A DNA stretch of 64,000 nt from an uncultured Paracoccaceae bacterium (GTDB lineage: Bacteria; Pseudomonadota; Alphaproteobacteria; Rhodobacterales; Rhodobacteraceae). A program made the translations under genes and the position numbers. Of the stretch, positions 57,110 to 64,000 are shown piece after piece. The notes beneath the pieces were generated by a model, which worked only from the letters and a program-made list of their open reading frames with translations, was not told the DNA's origin and did not search any database. Within the stretch, counting starts at the first letter, position 1. Each line of letters begins with the position of its first letter. The stretch lies in contig CAJJBH010000022.1 in NCBI GenBank assembly GCA_905182355.1, positions 62,001-126,000 on the forward strand, written 5' to 3'.

Positions 57110-58456
57110 ATGAGTGTTGCCCTAATAATTCTAGGTGCCGGAAAAGGCACACGGATGAATTCTGAACTGCCAAAAGTCGTTCACCCAATCGCAGGCGCAC
57201 CAATGCTGGTGCATGCCATGCGTGCTGGCGCAACACTCGACCCCGCCCACACTGTTATTGTTGCAGGTCACGGGGCAGACACCGTGACCAAAGTTACCCA
57301 CGCCTATGACGATGAAGCAAAGATCGTTTTGCAGAACGAGCAGTTGGGAACAGGACATGCTGTCTTGCAGGCCGCTGACGCGTTAGCAGGGTTCGAGGGC
57401 AAAGTGATTGTCATGTACGGTGATACACCGTTTGTGAAACCCGAAACACTTGAAGCCATGATTGCGGCCAAAGCCGATGTGGTTGTGTTGGGATTTGAAC
57501 CTGCAGATGCTGGCCGTTATGGTCGCCTTGTCACGAACGGTGCGTCCCTTGAACGGATCGTTGAATTCAAAGACGCAACAGATACAGAACGCGCCATAAC
57601 GCTTTGTAACAGTGGTGTTATATGCTGTGCCGCGCCTTTGCTATTTGAGCTTCTCAATAAAGTTACTAACGACAACGCATCAGGGGAATACTACCTGACT
57701 GACGTTATCGGCCTTGCCCGCACAGCGGGACATACGGCGACCGTTGTGACCTGCTCAGAAGCCGAAACCTTAGGTATCAATTCACGCGCAGAACTTGCCG
57801 CCGCCGATGCGTTGTTTCAAGCCGCAGCACGTCTTGCCCTATTGGACGACGGCGTAACATTAGTTGCTCCAGACACGGTCTATCTATCGTTGGACACTCT
57901 TATTGGACGCGACACCATCATCGAACCAAACGTGGTCTTTGGTCCAGACGTCACTGTGGAATCCGGCGCAACGATCCGCGCATTTTCACACCTTGAAGGA
58001 TGCCATGTTTCACGTGGCAGCATTGTTGGCCCCTATGCGCGTCTGCGCCCCGGTGCTGAACTGTCCGAAAACGTACGTGTCGGCAACTTCGTCGAAATCA
58101 AAAATGCTACGATTGCCGAAGGGGCCAAGGTAAACCACCTGTCCTACATCGGCGATGCCTCGATCGGGGAACGCAGCAATATCGGTGCGGGTACAATTAC
58201 CTGCAACTATGACGGTGTAATGAAACACCACACAGAGATTGGTGCGGACGTATTCATCGGTTCCAACACCATGCTCGTCGCTCCTGTCACAATAGGCAAT
58301 CGGGCGATGACTGGCAGTGGATCAGTGATCACTTCGGACGTCGGACCAGAGGCCTTGGCCTTATCGCGTGCACCACAAATTGAAAAGCCGGGCATGGCGC
58401 AGAAATTGTTCGATATGTTACAGGCTAAGAAGGCCGGAATGAGCAGGAGCAGCTGA
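57110..58456 (+). CDS. glmU: Bifunctional UDP-GlcNAc pyrophosphorylase / glucosamine-1-phosphate acetyltransferase
   Basis: GlmU makes UDP-GlcNAc for peptidoglycan and lipid A. The N-terminal domain has LGAGKGTRMNSELPKVVHPI and the QLGTGHAVLQA and YGDTPF motifs. The C-terminal part is a left-handed beta-helix of hexapeptide repeats with LRPGAELSENVRVGNFVEIK and AGTITCNYDGV. I chose ATG 57110 (448 residues), which opens directly into the nucleotide-binding motif; the frame extends to 57053. glmS starts one base after its stop, so both are co-expressed. Confidence 0.97.
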   Translation: MSVALIILGAGKGTRMNSELPKVVHPIAGAPMLVHAMRAGATLDPAHTVIVAGHGADTVTKVTHAYDDEAKIVLQNEQLGTGHAVLQAADALAGFEGKVIVMYGDTPFVKPETLEAMIAAKADVVVLGFEPADAGRYGRLVTNGASLERIVEFKDATDTERAITLCNSGVICCAAPLLFELLNKVTNDNASGEYYLTDVIGLARTAGHTATVVTCSEAETLGINSRAELAAADALFQAAARLALLDDGVTLVAPDTVYLSLDTLIGRDTIIEPNVVFGPDVTVESGATIRAFSHLEGCHVSRGSIVGPYARLRPGAELSENVRVGNFVEIKNATIAEGAKVNHLSYIGDASIGERSNIGAGTITCNYDGVMKHHTEIGADVFIGSNTMLVAPVTIGNRAMTGSGSVITSDVGPEALALSRAPQIEKPGMAQKLFDMLQAKKAGMSRSS

Positions 58457-58457
58457 A

Positions 58458-60278
58458 ATGTGTGGTATTGTAGGTATACTTGGAAGCCATGAGGTCGCGC
58501 CAACCCTTGTAGAAGCCCTAAAACGGCTTGAATATCGCGGGTATGACAGTGCAGGCATCGCCACGATCAACGATGGCAAACTTGACCGTCGCCGGGCGAT
58601 AGGAAAACTGGTTAATCTAAACGACCGATTGGTGCATGAACCGCTTGCAGGTAAATCAGGCATTGGCCACACACGGTGGGCCACACACGGTGCACCAAAC
58701 GAGAACAACGCGCACCCGCACATGTCGGGCAACGTTGCCGTTGTGCACAATGGCATTATCGAAAACTTCCGCGAATTGCGGGCCGAATTGAAGACGCTTG
58801 GTATCAACTTCAACACCGATACGGACACCGAAACTGTCGCACTGCTGACACAGCACTTCGTCGAAAACGGTGCCACCCCAGTTGAGGCAGTGAACAAAAC
58901 GCTTGATAAACTTGAAGGTGCCTTTGCTTTGGCATTCATCTTTCACGGTGAACAGGATCTGATGATTGCTGCCCGCAAAGGCTCCCCATTGGCAATTGGA
59001 CATGGCGACGGCGAAATGTACGTGGGCTCTGATGCCATCGCGTTGTCGCCATTGACCAACCAAATTACGTACCTTGAAGAAGGGGACCGCGCGGTTCTAA
59101 CCCGCAACAGCTTGGAAATCCGCGACCAGAACGGCGAACTTGCAAATCGTGCAATCAAAACTATTCAAGTCGACAGCGCACGTGTGGACAAGGCCGGCTA
59201 CAAGCATTACATGGCCAAAGAAATCGCTGAACAGCCGACTGTTCTGGCCAATGCGATCAATCATTACCTCAGCGCCAATGGCGATATCGCCCTGCCTGAT
59301 CCAGGTCTTGATTTTACCAAAGTTGACCGCCTTACGATGGTTGCGTGTGGCACCGCCTACTACGCGTGCCTAACGGCGAAATACTGGTTCGAACAGATTG
59401 CCCGCATCCCTGTTGAAGTCGATGTAGCGTCGGAATTCCGCTACCGCGAACCACCAATCCCTGCCCGTACAGTTGCGTTGTTTGTCAGCCAATCAGGTGA
59501 GACAGCAGATACCCTAGCTGCCCTGCGGTATTGCGAAGGCAAAGCAGACAAGATTGTCTCAGTGGTCAATGTGCCAGAAAGTTCGATTGCACGCGAAAGC
59601 GATCTGGCTCTCCCCATTTTTGCGGGTATTGAAGTTGGTGTTGCATCGACAAAAGCGTTTACCTGTCAGCTCACTGTCCTGCTGATGCTTGCCCTTAAAG
59701 CTGCGTCAGAACGCGGCGAAATTACAAACAGTCAATTGGAAGATCACCTTTCAGCCGTGCGCAATCTACCCGCATTAATCAATGCGGCACTTGAGCAGAA
59801 CGCTTCAATACAAAGCGCTGCACGCAAAATATCAGAAGCACGTGATGTCTTATTCCTGGGCCGTGGACTTATGTTCCCGATAGGGCATGAGGCTGCATTA
59901 AAACTGAAAGAAATCAGCTACATACATGCCGAAGCCTATGCATCAGGTGAATTAAAGCATGGGCCGATTGCGTTGATCGACAAGCACGTTCCTGTTATTG
60001 TATTGGCACCTAGCGACACCTTGTTCGATAAAACCGTGTCCAACATGCACGAGGTTATGGCGCGCAAAGGCAAGGTCGTTTTGATCTCTGATCATCAAGG
60101 CTTAGAAGAAGCTTCTGACGGGGTTTGGGCGACCATCGAAATGCCAACAGTGCCGGACATCGTTACACCAATAGTCTATGCGATCCCTGCCCAGTTGCTA
60201 GCCTACCACACGGCTGTCGCCAAAGGCACCGACGTGGATCAGCCGCGCAACCTCGCCAAGTCTGTAACGGTAGAATAA
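58458..60278 (+). CDS. glmS: Glutamine--fructose-6-phosphate aminotransferase
   Basis: GlmS forms glucosamine-6-phosphate, the first step towards UDP-GlcNAc. The 606-residue protein starts MCGIVGILGS with the glutaminase nucleophile Cys (after Met removal), then GHTRWATHGAPNENNAHPH. Two SIS sugar-isomerase domains follow, with ACGTAYYACL, SQSGETADTLAAL and GRGLMFPIGHEAALKLKE, and the C-terminal DQPRNLAKSVTVE. Spacing to glmU is one base. No glmS ribozyme-like leader is possible at this spacing. Its stop overlaps the next start (TAATG). Confidence 0.98.
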   Translation: MCGIVGILGSHEVAPTLVEALKRLEYRGYDSAGIATINDGKLDRRRAIGKLVNLNDRLVHEPLAGKSGIGHTRWATHGAPNENNAHPHMSGNVAVVHNGIIENFRELRAELKTLGINFNTDTDTETVALLTQHFVENGATPVEAVNKTLDKLEGAFALAFIFHGEQDLMIAARKGSPLAIGHGDGEMYVGSDAIALSPLTNQITYLEEGDRAVLTRNSLEIRDQNGELANRAIKTIQVDSARVDKAGYKHYMAKEIAEQPTVLANAINHYLSANGDIALPDPGLDFTKVDRLTMVACGTAYYACLTAKYWFEQIARIPVEVDVASEFRYREPPIPARTVALFVSQSGETADTLAALRYCEGKADKIVSVVNVPESSIARESDLALPIFAGIEVGVASTKAFTCQLTVLLMLALKAASERGEITNSQLEDHLSAVRNLPALINAALEQNASIQSAARKISEARDVLFLGRGLMFPIGHEAALKLKEISYIHAEAYASGELKHGPIALIDKHVPVIVLAPSDTLFDKTVSNMHEVMARKGKVVLISDHQGLEEASDGVWATIEMPTVPDIVTPIVYAIPAQLLAYHTAVAKGTDVDQPRNLAKSVTVE

Positions 60279-60829
60279 TGGGCAAGCAGTTCGACGAAAT
60301 CAGCGAAGACCACCGCGCCTTCATCGCACTGCAGCACATGTTTTTCAGCGGTTCTGCGGCACCAGATGGCAAGGTTAACATCTCTCCCAAAGGGATGGAT
60401 TCTTTGCGCATCATGGGGCCTAACCGGATAGTCTGGCGCAACCTAACAGGCAGCGGGAATGAAACCGCGGCTCACATCGCGCTTCATTCACGTATGACCT
60501 TGATGTGGTGCGGATTTGAAAAACGGCCCATGATCATGCGGGCCTATGGCACCGCCAAATGCATCCATCCGCGCGATGATGACTTTGACGAATTGAACGC
60601 CATGTTCCCACCCTTGATTGGTGCCCGCCAAATATACGATATGCATGTCGATATGATGCAGACCAGTTGCGGCTTTGCCGTGCCGTTCTTTGATCATGTT
60701 GGCCCGCGCGACGTCTTGAAAGACTGGACAACGAACAAAGGCCCCGACGGGATCGCCGAATACTGGCGCGACCGCAACCAAACCACGCTGGATGGATTTC
60801 CAACACATATACTGGATACTACGACATGA
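60278..60829 (+). CDS. Pyridoxamine 5'-phosphate oxidase-like flavin-binding protein
   Basis: The 183-residue protein starts at ATG 60278 inside the glmS stop (TAATG). It contains FFSGSAAPDGKVNISPKGMD and MRAYGTAKCIHPRD, characteristic of the PNPOx-like split-barrel family, whose members bind FMN, F420 or haem. True PdxH catalytic residues are not evident, so a generic flavin-dependent reductase or binding role is more likely. It overlaps the AlkD-like gene by four bases. Confidence 0.85.
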   Translation: MGKQFDEISEDHRAFIALQHMFFSGSAAPDGKVNISPKGMDSLRIMGPNRIVWRNLTGSGNETAAHIALHSRMTLMWCGFEKRPMIMRAYGTAKCIHPRDDDFDELNAMFPPLIGARQIYDMHVDMMQTSCGFAVPFFDHVGPRDVLKDWTTNKGPDGIAEYWRDRNQTTLDGFPTHILDTTT

Positions 60830-61503
60830 TCCTCGAGGACGCGCTCGCTCAATTGAACGAACACCAAGACCCTGAAAAAGCAGCGCAATCTGCCACGTAC
60901 CACAAGGCACCACGCCCTTATTTGGGCGTCGCCAATCCGATCATTAATGATCTGACCAAAGAATGGCGCACAAAGATGGATGTGGAGCAGCGCGTCGATC
61001 TTGCCGATGCGCTTTGGGAAACAGATATCTATGAAGCGCGTATTGCTGCCGCAAAGTTGCTAACGCAGGCACGGATCAAAGACGACGATGACGTTTGGGG
61101 TTTGATCGCATCATGGGTCGATGATTTTGACAGCTGGGCCATTGCGGATCACGCTTGTATGGCGGGGCAAAAGCGCTTGGTGGTTGATCCAGCGCGTATT
61201 GATCACGTCGAAGAGTGGGTAAAGTCGGAACACATGTGGACGCGACGCGCGGCCCTTGTGATCACCTTGCCGTGGACCAAAATGAACAATCCAAAGCCGC
61301 TGGATCTAGAAATCAGAGAACGTGTGCTGGGATGGGCCGCTTTGATGGTGCCAGACCGCGCATGGTTCATTCAAAAAGCCATCGCATGGTGGCTGCGCGA
61401 ATTGTCAAAGCACGACTCGGACGCAGTGCGTGCCTTTTTGGACGAACACGGCGCGGCAATGAAGCCGTTTGCTGCCAAAGAAGCAGCCAAACTCCTGAAA
61501 TAA
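60826..61503 (+). CDS. AlkD-like DNA alkylation repair protein
   Basis: The 225-residue all-helical HEAT-repeat protein has YLGVANPIINDLTKEW, DIYEARIAAAKLLTQA, FDSWAIADHAC and WTRRAALVITLPW, the conserved surface of AlkD-type alkylpurine glycosylases. AlkD removes positively charged 3- or 7-alkylpurines without base flipping. It is the last gene of the glmU-glmS-PNPOx-AlkD run and ends 22 bases from the convergent peroxiredoxin gene, with no clear terminator between them. Confidence 0.9.
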   Translation: MILEDALAQLNEHQDPEKAAQSATYHKAPRPYLGVANPIINDLTKEWRTKMDVEQRVDLADALWETDIYEARIAAAKLLTQARIKDDDDVWGLIASWVDDFDSWAIADHACMAGQKRLVVDPARIDHVEEWVKSEHMWTRRAALVITLPWTKMNNPKPLDLEIRERVLGWAALMVPDRAWFIQKAIAWWLRELSKHDSDAVRAFLDEHGAAMKPFAAKEAAKLLK

Positions 61504-61525
61504 CAGGGGTTTGGCCGCTTACGGT

Positions 61526-62059
61526 TTATTCGTGCATGCCGCGTATAGGATAGTTATTCTCTGGATTTCGCACAAAGTCAGCACCACCCAAAATCACATT
61601 TAAATCCGGACGCGCAAAGGGCGCGTTCGAGATGTCGATGATCTGGATATTGCCCTGTTCGTTTATCATAAACAGGCCCGGCTCTGGGAAGGGACGATCT
61701 GACTCCTTGTCAGAACGAGGATCAGAAATATACAGGCCCAAGGATTGCATCTGCTCGATGCTCATATCGTACCCTACTGCGAAATCAACATTGATATCAG
61801 CCAGTTGGAGTGTTGCGCGTTCTTGCGTGTCAGCGGAAACCGCAATCACATCGACACCCAGTTCGTTAAACTTCGGCAGCAATTCGTTCAGCGTATCCAG
61901 ATAACGGGTGCAGATCGGGCAATGCTTGCCACGATACACAATCACCAACTGCCAATCGTTGTCACCCGATGGCGTACCAACGGTCAGAACACCGCCACCA
62001 AATTTTGGGACTTCGAATTTCGGAAACAATGCACCTGCATCTAGTTTAATCGCGCTCAT
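61526..62059 (-). CDS. Peroxiredoxin-like AhpC/TSA family protein
   Basis: The 177-residue thioredoxin-fold protein has a CxxC (Cys47, Cys50) in YRGKHCPICTRYLDTLN, followed by ELGVDVIAVSADTQE and the VGYDMSIEQMQSLGLYISDP segment. It belongs to the AhpC/TSA redoxin group and probably reduces peroxides or thiols in the cytoplasm; no signal peptide is seen. I chose ATG 62059, which has an AGGAGC site; the frame runs back to 62113 without family sequence. Confidence 0.9.
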   Translation of the reverse strand: MSAIKLDAGALFPKFEVPKFGGGVLTVGTPSGDNDWQLVIVYRGKHCPICTRYLDTLNELLPKFNELGVDVIAVSADTQERATLQLADINVDFAVGYDMSIEQMQSLGLYISDPRSDKESDRPFPEPGLFMINEQGNIQIIDISNAPFARPDLNVILGGADFVRNPENNYPIRGMHE

Positions 62060-62179
62060 AATTTGCTCCTGAAGTTTTGTGGCTGTTGCGGACACAATCC
62101 CAGACAGGCGCATCCGTCAATGCAAAGCCGTCTGTGCGCATACACACATCACAAAATCTGGACCATAAGTAACAAGAGG

Positions 62180-62638
62180 TTAAAGCGAAACTTTCACCTC
62201 AACCAAATCGGTCAACGATGCACCCAAGACCTGAAACGCCTGCAAGGACATACGGCTGCCAGCGGTTGCCGGACCATCGATCGTAATAAGCAAAACATTT
62301 GCAGTCTTGCCCTTGTAAGTAACACGTCCCTTTTGTTGGACCTTCACCAATGGGGTTTTCAACCAAAGACCCGTTTCTGTAGGACTTCCCAGCGACGCCA
62401 CGGTGATGCCAAGCGGCCCACTAGTTTTAGCAGGCGTTGCTACGGCAACAAATGCACCATCTGTTTTGATTGGACGCGCAATTGGGCGCTGTTCTGTCCC
62501 ACCAGCTGCTATGGAAATTTCCAGCGTTGGCGTCACCACCTCTGCTTCATTACCACCTAGGGTCAACGCCCCTAGGTTTAGATTAGCACAGCCAGCCAAG
62601 GTGGCCCCGATAACGGTCATCACAACAATATGTTTCAT
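62180..62638 (-). CDS. Predicted lipoprotein of unknown function
   Basis: The 152-residue protein has a lipoprotein signal peptide with lipobox LAGC (lipidated Cys17), followed by a Gly/Asn-rich stretch and a beta-rich domain (FVAVATPAKTSGPLGITVAS, GRVTYKGKTANVLLITID). I recognise no family. It diverges from moaA across 84 bases and lies 120 bases upstream of the peroxiredoxin gene on the same strand. An envelope location is expected; the role is unknown. Confidence 0.72.
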   Translation of the reverse strand: MKHIVVMTVIGATLAGCANLNLGALTLGGNEAEVVTPTLEISIAAGGTEQRPIARPIKTDGAFVAVATPAKTSGPLGITVASLGSPTETGLWLKTPLVKVQQKGRVTYKGKTANVLLITIDGPATAGSRMSLQAFQVLGASLTDLVEVKVSL

Positions 62639-62722
62639 GCCCCAATCTTACCCCGCCCAAGTCGCCCCTTCAATCGACCTTTGCCCCTTGCCCCGAGCTA
62701 AGCGCATCTTTACCTATAAGGC

Positions 62723-63730
62723 ATGAATGTACCTTTAATTGATCCCTTCGCACGCGCCATCAACTACCTGCGCGTATCTGTCACCGATCGCTGCGATTTT
62801 CGCTGCGTCTACTGCATGTCTGAAAACATGACGTTCCTACCCAAAAAGGAACTGCTCACGTTGGAAGAACTGGACCGCATGTGTTCCACTTTCATCGGCT
62901 TAGGCGTCGAAAAGCTGCGGATCACGGGCGGCGAACCCCTTGTGCGCAAAGGAATCATGACCTTTTTTGACGGCATGACACGCCATCTTGAAGCGGGAAC
63001 GCTGAAGGAACTGACCCTAACCACAAACGGCAGTCAGCTAGAAAAATACGCAGATGATTTGTTCGCCGCGGGTGTACGGCGGGTGAATATCTCACTCGAC
63101 ACACTGGACGAAGCGAAATTCGCTGACATCACACGTTGGGGCCGCCTGCCCCAAGTGTTGCGCGGTGTTGATGCTGCGTTGAAAGCTGGGCTAAAGGTCA
63201 AGATCAACGCGGTTGCCCTTAAAGGCTTTAACGAACCTGAACTGCCAGAAATCACGCAGTGGTGCGCCGAAATGGGTCTTGATCTGACATGGATCGAAGT
63301 CATGCCAATGGGCGACATCGGAAACGAGGATCGTTTAAGCCAGTATTGGTCCCTCAAAGAGGTACAGGCCAAATACGCTGAACATTACACCGTAACCGAA
63401 TTGGCGGAACGCACAGGTGGCCCTGCCCGCTATGTGCGCCTTGAGGAAACCGGTCAAAAGATCGGGTTCATCACACCGCTCAGCCACAATTTTTGCGAAA
63501 GCTGCAACCGTGTACGCATTACGTGTACTGGCGAAATCTACCTATGCTTAGGTCAAGAAGATATGGCCGATTTGCGCGCACCGCTTCGGGCACATCCAGA
63601 CGATGATCGCCCACTAGAGGACGCCATTCGCGCTGCTATTGCAATGAAACCTAAAGGCCACGATTTTGACTATTCCCGTCAAAAACTGGACGGGCAAATG
63701 CCCCGCCACATGAGCCACACAGGCGGCTAA
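62723..63730 (+). CDS. moaA: GTP 3',8-cyclase MoaA
   Basis: MoaA starts molybdenum-cofactor synthesis by rearranging GTP. The 335-residue radical-SAM protein has the N-terminal cluster motif CDFRCVYC (Cys24, 28, 31), [12 protein letters not shown], and the C-terminal second cluster in [18 protein letters not shown]. It ends with the Gly-Gly pair required for activity. Other moa genes are not in the window. Its stop overlaps the start of waaA by one base. Confidence 0.96.
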   Translation: MNVPLIDPFARAINYLRVSVTDRCDFRCVYCMSENMTFLPKKELLTLEELDRMCSTFIGLGVEKLRITGGEPLVRKGIMTFFDGMTRHLEAGTLKELTLTTNGSQLEKYADDLFAAGVRRVNISLDTLDEAKFADITRWGRLPQVLRGVDAALKAGLKVKINAVALKGFNEPELPEITQWCAEMGLDLTWIEVMPMGDIGNEDRLSQYWSLKEVQAKYAEHYTVTELAERTGGPARYVRLEETGQKIGFITPLSHNFCESCNRVRITCTGEIYLCLGQEDMADLRAPLRAHPDDDRPLEDAIRAAIAMKPKGHDFDYSRQKLDGQMPRHMSHTGG

Positions 63731-64000
63731 TGCCCTCAATGCAAAAACCCACAGGGCTTTACCGCGCTTATGCTTTGCTCAGTGCGGTGATATTGCCGTT
63801 TGTGGCCCGCGCACGTGTGAACAAACTGCGCAGCGCCGATGTGCCAGTTCACCGCGCCCACGAAATATTGGGCCACGCGACCGAGCGCCGCCCTGCTGGC
63901 ACGCTTATCTGGTTTCACGCAGCCTCTGTCGGCGAAAGCCTATCGGTTCTATCACTGATCGCAGCAATGGGACGCGCACGTCCCGACGCGCGGTTCTTGA
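63730..64000 (+). CDS. waaA: 3-deoxy-D-manno-octulosonic acid transferase, N-terminal part
   Basis: Only the first 90 codons are in the window; the gene continues beyond it. They begin with a hydrophobic anchor (LYRAYALLSAVILPFVAR) and contain the family signature LIWFHAASVGESLSVL, with the catalytic Glu context of Kdo transferases (WaaA/KdtA). This enzyme adds Kdo to lipid A precursor at the inner face of the cytoplasmic membrane. The start, ATG 63730, shares one base with the moaA stop. Confidence 0.9.
   Translation, partial: MPSMQKPTGLYRAYALLSAVILPFVARARVNKLRSADVPVHRAHEILGHATERRPAGTLIWFHAASVGESLSVLSLIAAMGRARPDARFL

Noticed and set aside
58440-58460. glmS ribozyme upstream of glmS
   Set aside because: glmS starts one base after glmU, so there is no room for a leader ribozyme, which is in any case characteristic of Gram-positive bacteria.

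Overview
This window looks like chromosomal core DNA of a roseobacter-type marine alphaproteobacterium (Rhodobacteraceae). The reasons are lineage-typical synteny (radA-cvpA-purF; surE-pcm-nlpD-like; a 14-subunit nuo operon with DUF5333 and DUF5337 genes, followed by birA-coaX-rnj), Hint-domain proteins, a complete leucine/isovalerate (liu-type) cluster, and moderate GC. I see no rRNA, tRNA, CRISPR array, insertion sequence, prophage or integrase. No stretch longer than 300 bases lacks a gene; the largest gaps (about 276, 220 and 191 bases) are covered under the relevant entries.

Layout. (1) 1-6.8 kb, plus strand: the 3' end of radA, cvpA, purF, a frameshifted DUF1801 gene, a short SDR, then surE-pcm and a LysM/M23 lipoprotein. 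(2) 7.0-8.0 kb: the first of two Hint-domain proteins. (3) 8.0-10.6 kb, minus strand: tatA-tatB-tatC and an AAA+ ATPase of the DUF815 type. A WYL regulator diverges from it across a perfect 19-bp palindrome. (4) 11.5-16.7 kb, minus strand: an SSS-type symporter, an ABC ATPase without a permease, two Lin0512-family paralogues, an AlkC-like DNA glycosylase and an SDR with an altered active site. (5) 16.9-23.2 kb, plus strand: the second Hint protein, prfC, two tandem glycosyltransferase paralogues (the first disrupted) and an RhlE-like helicase. A strong bidirectional terminator follows. (6) 45.0-23.4 kb, minus strand: the whole NADH dehydrogenase operon nuoABCDEFGHIJKLMN, interleaved with about ten accessory reading frames and continuing into birA, coaX and ribonuclease J. 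(7) 54.9-45.3 kb, minus strand: leucine/isovalerate catabolism, comprising isovaleryl-CoA dehydrogenase, an acyl-CoA ligase, both methylcrotonyl-CoA carboxylase subunits, HMG-CoA lyase and an enoyl-CoA hydratase, with small unknown genes in between. (8) 55.0-57.0 kb: a DegT-type aminotransferase and phosphoglycolate phosphatase. (9) 57.1-64.0 kb: glmU-glmS (UDP-GlcNAc synthesis), a PNPOx-like protein, an AlkD-like protein, a peroxiredoxin and a lipoprotein (both minus strand), moaA, and the 5' end of waaA.

How the genes work together. The nuo block encodes all subunits of proton-pumping complex I. The liu-type block converts isovaleryl-CoA to acetoacetate plus acetyl-CoA. glmU/glmS feed peptidoglycan and lipopolysaccharide synthesis, which fits waaA and the envelope lipoproteins nearby.

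The least-explained material is in three places. Two micro-ORFs (57 and 27 codons) are stitched into the nuo operon by one-base stop/start overlaps. A helix-hairpin-helix-like domain occurs both fused to NuoE and in the next protein. The third is the ABC ATPase plus Lin0512-pair locus. The window is otherwise mostly ordinary core genome, and I did not find a clear defence island or mobile element.
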